Positions 1 to 6,720 of a stretch of 11,018 bases of DNA are shown here, piece by piece. The notes below the pieces were generated by a model. It worked only from the letters and a program-made list of their open reading frames with translations, made no database searches and was not told the origin of the DNA. Origin of the DNA: Candidatus Shapirobacteria bacterium (GTDB taxonomy: Bacteria; Patescibacteriota; Microgenomatia; UBA12405); contig JAQVSW010000017.1 of NCBI GenBank assembly GCA_028700345.1, positions 1 to 11,018 on the forward strand, read 5' to 3'. Numbering within the stretch: position 1 is the first letter of the stretch; each line of letters starts with the position of its first letter. The position numbers and the translations under genes are program-made.

Positions 1-2
1 AT

Positions 3-236
3 GTTCGTCTCGACCAGCTTACTAGTCGTAAAAGAATTTTAGGTCGAGAATTTTTATCAGGTTTACTTCGCTCACTTGGTTATACTGTCGGAACTTTAAT
101 TATTTTAGCTATTAGCTATTATTTCCTATCCAAAATCAATTTCAATCAAATGTTTACCGATTATATAAAACAGTTTATCCCCAAGCCAGTGGAAATTAAT
201 GTCCCTTTCTCTCAGACCTTACTCGATCAACTTTAG
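3..236 (+). CDS. C-terminal fragment of a DUF5665-like small membrane protein (5' end outside window)
   Basis: An open frame enters from the left edge and runs 77 codons to a TAG at 234-236; no start is visible, so this is a partial gene. The fragment has a basic stretch (LTSRKRILGREF), then a glycine-containing hydrophobic helix of about 20 residues (from about LGYTVGTL to ISYYFL), then a short polar tail ending in LLDQL. A basic patch, a G-rich turn and one transmembrane helix resemble DUF5665-type small membrane proteins, whose role is unknown. This is pattern recognition, not a search result. Its last 41 bases overlap the 3' end of typA on the other strand, and no terminator hairpin lies between the two convergent genes. 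Confidence 0.6.
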   Translation, partial: VRLDQLTSRKRILGREFLSGLLRSLGYTVGTLIILAISYYFLSKINFNQMFTDYIKQFIPKPVEINVPFSQTLLDQL

Positions 237-2037
237 TTAAAAACTTTTTTCGGAGTCTAATTGCTTTTGGGGTGACATCGATAAGTTCATCATTTTCAAT
301 AAAATCTAAGGCTTCTTCAATACTATATTTAACGGCCGGTGCCAAAATTATAGCATCATCATTTCCCGCTGATCGCATATTTGTTAGTTGTTTACCTTTA
401 CAAACGTTGATTTCCAAATCTCCAATTACTGGTCTAAATCCAACTACTTGACCTTCATAAACTGGCTCGGTTGGCTCCACAAAAGTAATGCCCCGTTTTT
501 GAGCTAAATCAAGTCCAAATGAGAGAGCTTTTCCACTCTGGCTAGCAATTAAAACTCCATTTCTAGTTTTGTAATTTTCTTCTTCCTTATCCTCATAATC
601 CAAAAATAAAAAACTAATTGAAACTTGGCCTCTAGTTTCTGTCATCAGAGTACTTCTAAGTCCCAGGGCATTTCTTTCAGATATTTTATAAATCATTTTA
701 ATCCCATTTTTATCATCACTCCTCATATCAAGCATTTTTGCCTTTCTTTTACCCATTTCCGCTGTAATTACTCCTACAAAATCTTCTGGGGTCAAAATAG
801 TTAATTCTGAAAAAGGTTCGAGCCACCCCTTTGGAGTATGTTTTAAGATTACTTCAGGTTTACCAATTTCCATAGCATAGCCTTCACGTCGTAGCTTTTC
901 AATTAACACTGCCAAATGAAGTTCTCCTCGTCCTGAAACTATCATTCGAATACTATCACTGGGATCATCTTCAACTTTTAATCCCAAATTTGTTTCCGCT
1001 TCTTCGAGTAGTCTTTCCTTTAGTTCCCTGCTTGTCATAAATCTTGATTCTTCCTTGGCAAAGATTGAGGTATTTGGGCCAAAACTAGCTTTTAGAGTTG
1101 GCTGCGTTATTTCAATTGTTGGCAGGGCTACCTGATAGTTAATATCCGTAATACTTTGGCCAATTTCAATTTGTGGTACTCCCGCCAGGTAGACAATTTC
1201 TCCACTAAAAGCTTCATCAGTTTCCACTTTATTTATACCTTCATTGACATACATTTTTTCCACTCTAAAGTTTCCTAGTGATTTTTGATCAGCTTTAATT
1301 AAGGAAACAAAACTACCTTTTTTAATTTTTCCTTGATAGATTTTTCCCAGAGCAAGTCTACCTAAATATTCATTTTTTTCAAAAGCTGAGACTAGCATTT
1401 GAAAAGGTTTTTGATCATCACCTCTAGAGCTGGGAATATATTTTAAGATTGTCTCAAAAAGGGGAGTCGTATCACCTTCAGATTCCATATTTTCTGGCAT
1501 TTCATAAAAAGTTTTTCCTTCTCTACCGATGGCATATATAACGGGAAAATCAAGTAAATCTTCATCTGAGGCTAGTGATAAAAATAAATTTTCCGTATCT
1601 GTAACTACCTCTTTTACTCTTTGGTCTTTTCTATCAATTTTATTAATTACCAAAATAACTTTCAGCCCATAATCCAAAGCTTTTTTTAAGACAAATTTAG
1701 TTTGTGAAAGTGGCCCCTCAGCTGCATCTACAATTAAAAGAACCCCATCAGCCATGTTCAACACTCTTTCTACCTCTCCGCCAAAATCAGCGTGTCCTGG
1801 AGTATCGATAATATTAATTTTGGTATTTTTGTAAAAAACAGAGGTATTTTTTGACAAAATTGTGATTCCTTTTTCTCTTTCCAAATCATTGCTGTCCATA
1901 ATTCTCTCCATTGTCATTTCATTCTGATTTTCTCTAAAAGAATGAGTTTGTTTGAGCATGGCATCGACCAGTGTTGTCTTGCCATGATCAACATGGGCAA
2001 TTACGGCTATATTTCTAATATCACTCTCTATTTGCAT
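196..2037 (-). CDS. typA: Ribosome-associated translational GTPase TypA/BipA
   Basis: This is a 613-residue translation-factor GTPase of the EF-G/LepA superfamily, a normal length for TypA/BipA. Visible G-domain motifs are G1 AHVDHGKTT at 14-22, the BipA-style switch I block MDSNDLEREKGITI at 47-60, G3 DTPGH at 78-82 and G4 NKID at 132-135. Downstream are the beta-barrel domain, an EF-G-like segment containing GRGELHL (about 370), the TRGQVS stretch and the basic BipA C-terminal domain ending in IRLRKKFL and an RxRxE-type tail. In other bacteria the protein binds the 70S ribosome and supports 50S assembly and growth under stress or cold. The chosen ATG sits 6 nt after an extended -10 element, and no Shine-Dalgarno sequence precedes it. 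The gene diverges from the C39-like gene across 29 bp and its 3' end overlaps the neighbouring convergent gene. The family call is secure. Confidence 0.97.
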   Translation of the reverse strand: MQIESDIRNIAVIAHVDHGKTTLVDAMLKQTHSFRENQNEMTMERIMDSNDLEREKGITILSKNTSVFYKNTKINIIDTPGHADFGGEVERVLNMADGVLLIVDAAEGPLSQTKFVLKKALDYGLKVILVINKIDRKDQRVKEVVTDTENLFLSLASDEDLLDFPVIYAIGREGKTFYEMPENMESEGDTTPLFETILKYIPSSRGDDQKPFQMLVSAFEKNEYLGRLALGKIYQGKIKKGSFVSLIKADQKSLGNFRVEKMYVNEGINKVETDEAFSGEIVYLAGVPQIEIGQSITDINYQVALPTIEITQPTLKASFGPNTSIFAKEESRFMTSRELKERLLEEAETNLGLKVEDDPSDSIRMIVSGRGELHLAVLIEKLRREGYAMEIGKPEVILKHTPKGWLEPFSELTILTPEDFVGVITAEMGKRKAKMLDMRSDDKNGIKMIYKISERNALGLRSTLMTETRGQVSISFLFLDYEDKEEENYKTRNGVLIASQSGKALSFGLDLAQKRGITFVEPTEPVYEGQVVGFRPVIGDLEINVCKGKQLTNMRSAGNDDAIILAPAVKYSIEEALDFIENDELIDVTPKAIRLRKKFLTKVDRVRSERKGH

Positions 2038-2043
2038 CCGTCG

Positions 2044-2052
2044 ATTTTACCA
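2044..2052 (-). promoter_or_regulatory. Extended -10 promoter of typA (probably leaderless)
   Basis: Read on the minus strand, the element is TG-G-TAAAAT followed by exactly 6 nt and then the typA ATG. Sigma70-type initiation about 7 nt after the hexamer would fall on the start codon, so a leaderless mRNA is inferred. No convincing -35 is seen; any -35 would lie inside the divergent gene. Confidence 0.55.
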
Positions 2053-2053
2053 C

Positions 2054-2059
2054 TAAAAT
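2054..2059 (+). promoter_or_regulatory. -10 element of the C39-like gene (probably leaderless)
   Basis: TAAAAT lies 7 nt before the ATG at 2067. It lacks the TGn extension seen at the other sites, but TTGCAT at 2032-2037 is a weak -35-like match with a 16-nt spacer. It sits back to back with the typA -10, only 4 nt away, so the two promoters cannot be occupied by polymerase at the same time. Confidence 0.4.
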
Positions 2060-2066
2060 ACTAACT

Positions 2067-2798
2067 ATGTTTAAGTATAAACCTATTTTTATAGTTTTAC
2101 TAATATTTGCGGTTTCTTCCGTATTTATTTATAAATACCGTCGACAAATTCCTAGTCCAGAAATTATTGTTGAAAACATTATTCCAGCCCCGACCCTGAT
2201 CAAAGAGGACGGTCTCCCCAATAAACATTTAATCAAAACCGCCTTTGTTCCCCAGGCCCCAGAAAAAAAATGGGATCAACCTTGGCAGGATGCCTGTGAA
2301 GAATCTGCCTTACTTACTGTTCATTATTATTATGAGGCCCAAAATCCAGATATTTCAACTATGATTTCTGATTATCAAACAATTTTTGATTTAGAAAATG
2401 ATTTCGCCTGGAGTCATGATGTCACTCTCACTCAAATGGCCACTCTCTCAGCCCAGCTTTGGGGCTATCAGAGTGAAATAATCGAAAATCCCACCATTTT
2501 AGATTTTAAGCAGTATTTAGCCAAAGATATTCCTATTATTATTCCCGCCAATGGCAAAACCTTATTTAAGGAAAATACTCATTTTAAAAACGGCGGTCCT
2601 TGGTATCACAATCTAGTCATTCTTGGTTACGACGATGATAGAGAGCAGTTTACAGTTCATGATGTTGGGACTCAATTTGGCGCCAACTTCCACTATAGTT
2701 ACGCCACTCTTATGGATTCCATTCATGACTTTCCCCCCTCCCTCAAAAAAGAAGATATCAATCAGGGTATTCCTAGAGCTCTAGTTCTGATAAAATAA
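2067..2798 (+). CDS. Membrane-anchored C39-like (papain-fold) peptidase domain protein
   Basis: The 243-residue protein begins with a short basic stretch and one transmembrane helix (about 6-22, signal anchor), a linker, then a domain resembling the C39-like family (peptidase_C39_2). Visible landmarks are VPQAPEKKW at 61-69, the Q-x-x-C nucleophile region QDACEES with Q74 and C77, the His motif WYHNLVILGYDD with H181, and HDVGT with D199 in the position expected for the third catalytic residue. Because the Cys-His-Asp triad is kept, an active extracytoplasmic cysteine peptidase or transglutaminase-like enzyme is plausible, but the substrate is unknown. Classical C39 domains are joined to bacteriocin ABC transporters and none is present here, so leader-peptide processing is not supported. 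It is first in the forward series and stands 3 bp before the cyclophilin lipoprotein gene. Confidence 0.8.
   Translation: MFKYKPIFIVLLIFAVSSVFIYKYRRQIPSPEIIVENIIPAPTLIKEDGLPNKHLIKTAFVPQAPEKKWDQPWQDACEESALLTVHYYYEAQNPDISTMISDYQTIFDLENDFAWSHDVTLTQMATLSAQLWGYQSEIIENPTILDFKQYLAKDIPIIIPANGKTLFKENTHFKNGGPWYHNLVILGYDDDREQFTVHDVGTQFGANFHYSYATLMDSIHDFPPSLKKEDINQGIPRALVLIK
2788..2796 (+). promoter_or_regulatory. Possible extended -10 promoter for the cyclophilin gene
   Basis: TG-A-TAAAAT lies inside the last codons of the C39-like gene and ends 5 nt before the ATG at 2802. It matches the pattern seen before typA and three other genes. The overlap with coding sequence in an AT-rich genome makes chance occurrence possible. 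Confidence 0.35.
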
Positions 2799-2801
2799 GC
2801 A

Positions 2802-3383
2802 ATGAAATTTTTAGTTATCTTATTTTCCTTACTATTTTTATCTTCTTGTTCGCTTAATAATTCTCCTCAAATTTCACCTACACCCACTATGACCCCTCAA
2901 AATCCAATTGTTGAAGAAAACACTTCAACTCCATCCGCTGTCGTTAATAATGAGACTGTTGTCGCCCTTGACACTATTAATGGTCAAATCGTTATCAAGC
3001 TTTACGCCGATAAGGCTCCAAATACTGTCGCTACTTTTATGAAAAAAGTCAGCGAGGGTTTTTATGATGGTCTCACTTTTCACCGAGTTATCGCTGGTTT
3101 TATGGCTCAAGGCGGCGATCCTCTTGGTACTGGCACTGGCGGTGGCTCTCAAAAATCTGAACTAAATAATATTCCCTTTGTTAGAGGCACCATTGGTTTA
3201 GCTCGTGGACCAAATGTTGAAATCAGCAACGATAGTCAGTTTTTTATTTGCTTTACCACGCAGGGTTGCCAGCACCTAACCGGAGAATATGTTAATTTTG
3301 GTGAAGTTATTTCTGGCCTCGAAGTTCTCGATAAAATTGTCCAGGGTGACAAAATATTAAAAATTACCTCTACCACTAAATGA
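2802..3383 (+). CDS. Cyclophilin-type peptidyl-prolyl cis-trans isomerase, lipoprotein
   Basis: The 193-residue protein starts with a lipoprotein signal peptide ending in the lipobox LSSC, with C16 as the lipidated residue. A Pro/Thr/Ser-rich linker (about 17-48) follows, then a compact cyclophilin domain from about 52 to the end. Conserved motifs are FHRVI at 93-97 (R95 is the catalytic arginine), GFMAQGGDP at 99-107, SQFFI at 145-149 and HLTGEYVNFG at 158-167. The isomerase active site therefore looks complete; the tryptophan that marks cyclosporin-sensitive cyclophilins is replaced by His158. It is inferred to act on the outer face of the membrane, helping exported proteins fold at proline bonds. 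It follows the C39-like gene by 3 bp and its TGA stop overlaps the start of the thioredoxin-fold gene (ATGA), so it is probably translated together with it. Confidence 0.93.
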   Translation: MKFLVILFSLLFLSSCSLNNSPQISPTPTMTPQNPIVEENTSTPSAVVNNETVVALDTINGQIVIKLYADKAPNTVATFMKKVSEGFYDGLTFHRVIAGFMAQGGDPLGTGTGGGSQKSELNNIPFVRGTIGLARGPNVEISNDSQFFICFTTQGCQHLTGEYVNFGEVISGLEVLDKIVQGDKILKITSTTK

Positions 3384-3760
3384 AAAAATTAATCCCCCTA
3401 TTTTTAATTTTAATAATTGTTGTCTCTTATTTTTTTATTAATTCTCAAAAAACCGATGTTCTTGGCTCAAAGGTTGATGATGCTTCGGCTCAGTTAATTC
3501 TTTTTTGGGGTGAGGGTTGTCCTCACTGTGAAAAAGTTAAAGACTATATAAAAGAAAATAATTTGGAATCTAAGGTAAAAATAGTTAGTAAAGAAGTTTA
3601 TTACAATCAAGATAATCTTCAGGAGCTCGAGCAAACCGTAAAAAAGTGTCCTGAAATTGATTCTAGCCAAGGCGTGGGAGTACCCCTTGCCTTTGATACC
3701 CAAAACAGTCTCTGTCTCTATGGTGACACTCCCATTATCAAGTGGCTTGAAAGTAAGTGA
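3380..3760 (+). CDS. Membrane-anchored thioredoxin-fold protein with CPHC motif
   Basis: The 126-residue protein has an N-terminal hydrophobic helix (about 4-20), probably an uncleaved anchor, and one small thioredoxin/glutaredoxin-like domain. LILFWGEGCPHC (39-50) is the beta strand plus the redox motif CPHC at 47-50, the dipeptide typical of DsbA-like oxidants. GVGVP (98-102) carries the expected cis-proline at P102. Two extra cysteines, C90 and C112, could form a second disulfide. The domain is shorter than a full thioredoxin and resembles the glutaredoxin-like proteins common in reduced genomes. An extracytoplasmic thiol-disulfide role is inferred from the anchor and the upstream cyclophilin gene; the direction (oxidant, reductant or isomerase) cannot be told. 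The start overlaps the upstream stop as ATGA, with no Shine-Dalgarno sequence. Confidence 0.8.
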   Translation: MKKLIPLFLILIIVVSYFFINSQKTDVLGSKVDDASAQLILFWGEGCPHCEKVKDYIKENNLESKVKIVSKEVYYNQDNLQELEQTVKKCPEIDSSQGVGVPLAFDTQNSLCLYGDTPIIKWLESK

Positions 3761-3766
3761 TACAAT
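3758..3766 (+). promoter_or_regulatory. Extended -10 promoter upstream of the small membrane protein gene
   Basis: TG-A-TACAAT ends 6 nt before the GTG start at 3773; its TGA is also the stop codon of the upstream thioredoxin-fold gene. The fixed spacing, shared with other genes here, supports use of the GTG and suggests a leaderless mRNA that would also carry prfB. Confidence 0.5.
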
Positions 3767-3772
3767 TTATCT

Positions 3773-4102
3773 GTGTCTCTAAAGTCAAAGAAAAAAGAAT
3801 TTCATTTTAGTTTAGGTGTTTTATTTCGTTGGCTAATTTTTGCCGCGATAATTTATTTTTCTATCAACTATTTATCTAAAAACTACTCATCTAAAAGCTA
3901 CTTATCTACCGACTACTCAACTAATTTAAATATTGCCGGTGTCAATACCGAGCCTTTAGTCCAAAATGCCACCAATGTTTTTGAAAAATACAAATCTCAG
4001 GCTCTTACTTTTATCAACAATCAGTTAACTGATCTCAAAAAACAAATTGTGACCAAAGTTTACGAAGATATTATCAGGAGTATTGAAGGAGACAAAAGAT
4101 GA
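3773..4102 (+). CDS. Small single-span membrane protein of unknown function upstream of prfB
   Basis: I do not recognise this 109-residue protein. It starts with GTG, chosen because an extended -10 element ends 6 nt upstream. A basic N-terminus (SLKSKKK) is followed by a hydrophobic helix at about 14-34, so the bulk of the protein should lie outside the cell. Next come four degenerate 5-residue repeats (NYLSK, NYSSK, SYLST, DYSTN; residues 32-51), and then an amphipathic, probably helical tail (about 60-105) rich in Lys, Gln and Asn. The last codons carry the prfB Shine-Dalgarno sequence and the TGA stop overlaps the prfB ATG. Small membrane proteins next to prfB may simply be transcriptional passengers; nothing in the sequence assigns a role. 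Confidence 0.65.
   Translation: MSLKSKKKEFHFSLGVLFRWLIFAAIIYFSINYLSKNYSSKSYLSTDYSTNLNIAGVNTEPLVQNATNVFEKYKSQALTFINNQLTDLKKQIVTKVYEDIIRSIEGDKR
3866..3925 (+). repeat. Four tandem 15-bp coding repeats
   Basis: Four consecutive in-frame 15-bp units start at 3866, 3881, 3896 and 3911 and encode NYLSK, NYSSK, SYLST and DYSTN. Units 1 and 2 differ at only two bases; units 3 and 4 are more diverged. They form a Ser/Tyr-rich linker just after the membrane helix. Confidence 0.75.
4086..4091 (+). promoter_or_regulatory. Strong Shine-Dalgarno sequence of prfB
   Basis: AAGGAG lies 7 nt before the prfB ATG, inside the last codons of the upstream gene. It is the only strong, well-spaced ribosome-binding site I see in the window, where other starts are coupled by overlap or sit right behind a -10 element. 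Confidence 0.7.
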
Positions 4103-5169
4103 ATTTAAATGAACTTAGTCAAAAGCTCGAGGCGATTAAAAATAAATTAAATTATTCTGACTTATTAATCCAGGAAAAAAAATTAAAAGAGCAGTCTGAG
4201 GATCCCTCCCTTTGGCAAGACCCTCAAAAGTCATCAGAAATTATGCAGTCTCTTTCTGATCTTCAAAAAACTATTGCCAGTACTAATAGCCTAGACAAAG
4301 AAATTTCTGATTTACAGGAATTTTCAACCATGCTTGAATCCGAGCCGGATGAATCACTAAAACAGGAATTAGAGTCAAAAATAAAACTAGTAGAAAAAAG
4401 TATAGACAGTCTCGAGCTTAAAACCTATTTATCGGGTAAATATGACAAAAATCAGGCTATTTTTTCCATTCATTCCGGTCAAGGTGGCACTGAAGCTATG
4501 GACTGGGCGTCAATTTTACAGCGCATGTATCTCCGTTATTTTGATCGTCAAGGCTGGAAATACGAGCTTCTGGACATTACTCCTGGTGAAGAAGCTGGCA
4601 TTAAATCAGTCTACTTTAAAATTAGTACTCCTTATGCTTACGGTTATCTTCGGCGTGAAGATGGCGTTCACCGCCTAGTCCGACTTTCTCCTTTTAATGC
4701 CGACCAACTTCGCCAGACCTCTTTTGCTAAAGTTGAAGTTTCTCCAGTCATTGAAGACTCAAGTGAAATAAATATTCGCCCCGAAGAGATTGAATTTGCC
4801 GCTTATCGTTCTGGAGGTCACGGAGGTCAAAATGTCAACAAAGTTTCTACTGCCGTCAGAATTGTTCACAAGCCTACTGGCATTGCCGTCGCTTGTCAAA
4901 GTCAGCGTTCTCAGGATCAAAACCGCTTAATTGCCATGGAAATGCTCGCTTCTAAGCTTTGGAGCATTAAACAGAATGAACTTTCTGCTGAAAAAAAAGA
5001 TATTAAGGGAGAAAATATTATTGCGGGTTGGGGACATCAAATTAGATCTTATGTCCTCCACCCCTACAAAATGGTCAAAGATTTACGAACTCGCCATGAA
5101 ACTTCAAACACCACTGCTGTTTTAGATGGTGATTTAGATGATTTTATTGCCGCTGAATTAAAACTATGA
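4099..5169 (+). CDS. prfB: Peptide chain release factor 2 (no programmed frameshift)
   Basis: The 356-residue class I release factor recognises UAA/UGA and triggers peptide release. An N-terminal coiled-coil domain (about 1-110) is followed by SGQGGTEAMDW at 126-136, the codon-recognition tripeptide SPF at 197-199 (SPF marks RF2; RF1 has PxT) and the catalytic GGQ loop in SGGHGGQNVNK with GGQ at 242-244. In many bacteria prfB contains an in-frame TGA near codon 25 that needs a +1 frameshift and gives autoregulation. Here the equivalent region (residues 14-35, KNKLNYSDL onwards) is read through in a single frame, so that control is absent. The ATG overlaps the TGA of the preceding gene and has the strong AAGGAG site. 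Its own stop is TGA and overlaps the LCP gene start. RF2 plus TGA stops argue against UGA recoding in this genome. Confidence 0.97.
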   Translation: MNLNELSQKLEAIKNKLNYSDLLIQEKKLKEQSEDPSLWQDPQKSSEIMQSLSDLQKTIASTNSLDKEISDLQEFSTMLESEPDESLKQELESKIKLVEKSIDSLELKTYLSGKYDKNQAIFSIHSGQGGTEAMDWASILQRMYLRYFDRQGWKYELLDITPGEEAGIKSVYFKISTPYAYGYLRREDGVHRLVRLSPFNADQLRQTSFAKVEVSPVIEDSSEINIRPEEIEFAAYRSGGHGGQNVNKVSTAVRIVHKPTGIAVACQSQRSQDQNRLIAMEMLASKLWSIKQNELSAEKKDIKGENIIAGWGHQIRSYVLHPYKMVKDLRTRHETSNTTAVLDGDLDDFIAAELKL

Positions 5170-6182
5170 AAAAAACCTTAAAAATATTTCTTATTATTTT
5201 ATTTTTTATATTATTTATTGCGATTATATCTTTTGCCTATTTATCAAAAAAAACTAATCAGTCATTTTTTTATTTTCCTAAAACAATTATTAGTGCTTTA
5301 AAGTATTCTCCGGTAATAGATAAACCCAATTTCATCATTTTAGGAGTTGATAAAAGGGACGACTGGCTAGAAAAAACTCTTACTACTGACACTATCATTT
5401 TTTCTCAGCTTGATCCCCAGAAAGCTAAAATTCATCTTTTTTCCTTGCCTCGCGATTTGTGGAGCTATTTTACTGACACTAAAATCAATCAAATATATCC
5501 CTTATCTTTAGAGAAAAATGATTCACAAGCTAAATTTGAATTTATTTCGGAGAATTTCGCCTCCATCTCCGGCCAGCCCATTGATCGGGTTTTGGTTTTA
5601 TCAACTGAGAATTTAAAAGAGTTGGCAGATATCCTGGGTGGAGTTGATCTTTATTTAGAAACTGGTTTCAAAGACGAGCTTTATCCCAATCAGGCTTATA
5701 TTAAAGATCCTGATTCCGGCGCTCCCATATACAAGACCGTAGAATTTAAAAGTGGCCCTCTTCACCTTGATAGTCGCAATATCTCTGAGTTTGTTCGTTC
5801 TCGAAAAAGTGCCGACACCGCCAGTAATGGTGGCACTGATCTTGGCCGCATTGAGCGCCAGCAACTTTTGATTAATGCCCTAATTGATAAGCTTAAAAGT
5901 TCTCTTCACAGTCCAGAAATATTATTTAAACTTTATCAGTTTTGGGGGACACTAGAACATAATTTTTCTGACACCGAACTCCTGTCATATTTATTTCGAT
6001 TTCGTAGTTCACTTAGTAAAATTGAAATAATTCGCCATTCAATCAGCATCGGTGAAGATCCAAAGGTAAATCTTATCTATCATCCCCAGAAATTTATTAA
6101 TGCGCAGTGGGTTTATCTGCCTCAAAATAAAGATTATTCGTCTCTCCACACTTTTATTTCCCAGTCTCTAAACTCACTCTAA
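5166..6182 (+). CDS. LytR-CpsA-Psr (LCP) family protein, cell-wall glycopolymer ligase
   Basis: The 338-residue protein has one N-terminal transmembrane helix (about 6-26) and an extracytoplasmic LCP domain. Landmarks in order are FIILGVDKR at 56-64, TTDTIIF at 73-79, SLPRDLW at 93-99 (the PRD arginine/aspartate pair that binds pyrophosphate-lipid substrates), NQIY at 108-111, LGGVD at 157-161 and the RSRKS...DLGRIERQQ block at about 211-233 with its conserved arginines. LCP enzymes move polymers from undecaprenyl-pyrophosphate carriers to peptidoglycan or, in some lineages, to proteins. The polymer here is unknown; the GT2 and GT39-like genes near the right edge are possible partners by function only. 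The start overlaps the prfB stop (ATGA). A T-tract follows the stop, but no hairpin precedes it, so I do not call a terminator. Confidence 0.9.
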   Translation: MKKTLKIFLIILFFILFIAIISFAYLSKKTNQSFFYFPKTIISALKYSPVIDKPNFIILGVDKRDDWLEKTLTTDTIIFSQLDPQKAKIHLFSLPRDLWSYFTDTKINQIYPLSLEKNDSQAKFEFISENFASISGQPIDRVLVLSTENLKELADILGGVDLYLETGFKDELYPNQAYIKDPDSGAPIYKTVEFKSGPLHLDSRNISEFVRSRKSADTASNGGTDLGRIERQQLLINALIDKLKSSLHSPEILFKLYQFWGTLEHNFSDTELLSYLFRFRSSLSKIEIIRHSISIGEDPKVNLIYHPQKFINAQWVYLPQNKDYSSLHTFISQSLNSL

Positions 6183-6189
6183 TTTTTTT

Positions 6190-6198
6190 TGATATACT
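6190..6198 (+). promoter_or_regulatory. Extended -10 promoter upstream of the gene preceding ftsE
   Basis: TG-A-TATACT ends 6 nt before the ATG at 6205, the same geometry as at typA, 3773 and 10167. It probably drives the 6205 gene and the ftsE-ftsX-M23 set behind it, from a leaderless transcript. Confidence 0.55.
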
Positions 6199-6204
6199 GA
6201 TTCT

Positions 6205-6717
6205 ATGGATATTCCAAATCTTTCAACTAGTCCGCCTCCAGCTTCAGCTTCCTCATCCAAAACTATCCCTTCTACAAAGGTGAAATCTCCATCATTATTA
6301 TCACCCAAAATTTTAATGATAATATTAGTTATAGCCGTAGGAGCCGGTTATTTTATTTCTCGCCTTATTCCTCTTTCTACTTCAAATACAGCCTCATTTT
6401 TATCAAGTGAGCCAGGGGCTATTAGTACTGAAGATATTACTGACAAATCGGCCATTGAAGTTGGCAAGCTTTATGGTGATACCGCCACTATTTTTAAAGA
6501 TTCAGCCACCGGTACTGTCGAAAAAGGTTCTATCAATGGAGTCGGGACTCATATCCTCAATCGTGAAGGTGGTGCCTCTCAGAGGGCTTCTTTAACCTCG
6601 TCTGTGGTTGATCTTGACCTTTTTGTCGATCGCAAAGTTGAGGTCAAGGGTGAGACCAATGCTTCCAAACAAACCAATTGGCTACTTGATGTTGGCAGTG
6701 TTAAAGTCTTAGAGTAA
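6205..6717 (+). CDS. Membrane-anchored protein of unknown function, possible OB-like C-terminal domain
   Basis: The 170-residue protein has a Pro/Ser-rich cytoplasmic N-terminus (1-34), a single transmembrane helix (about 36-56), a low-complexity Ser/Thr linker and a C-terminal domain from about 85. That domain contains GKLYGDTATIFKDSATG, a THILNREGG loop and a VDLDLFVDRKVEVKGET strand pair ending in WLLDVGSVKVLE. The pattern (Val/Asp-rich strand, VGxxVxVxGxT-like turn, final strand ending VxxLE) resembles small OB-fold domains of secreted proteins in reduced genomes; this is a shape comparison and uncertain. It has its own extended -10 element and lies 3 bp before ftsE, so it is very probably co-transcribed with ftsEX. 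A structural or scaffolding role near the divisome is possible but unsupported beyond position. Confidence 0.6.
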   Translation: MDIPNLSTSPPPASASSSKTIPSTKVKSPSLLSPKILMIILVIAVGAGYFISRLIPLSTSNTASFLSSEPGAISTEDITDKSAIEVGKLYGDTATIFKDSATGTVEKGSINGVGTHILNREGGASQRASLTSSVVDLDLFVDRKVEVKGETNASKQTNWLLDVGSVKVLE

Positions 6718-6720
6718 ACA

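Noticed and set aside
2925..3152. Open frame on the minus strand inside the cyclophilin gene, and similar short frames inside the thioredoxin-fold, prfB, LCP, 6205, M23 and GT2 genes
   Set aside because: Each lies fully within a gene with clear family motifs in another frame; none shows its own motifs, start signal or spacing.
4099..4180. Programmed +1 frameshift in prfB
   Set aside because: The region is a single continuous frame with no in-frame TGA and no CTTTGA slip site.
6181..6190. T-rich tract after the LCP stop as a rho-independent terminator
   Set aside because: No GC-rich hairpin precedes it; the tract is better explained as the upstream part of the extended -10 promoter.
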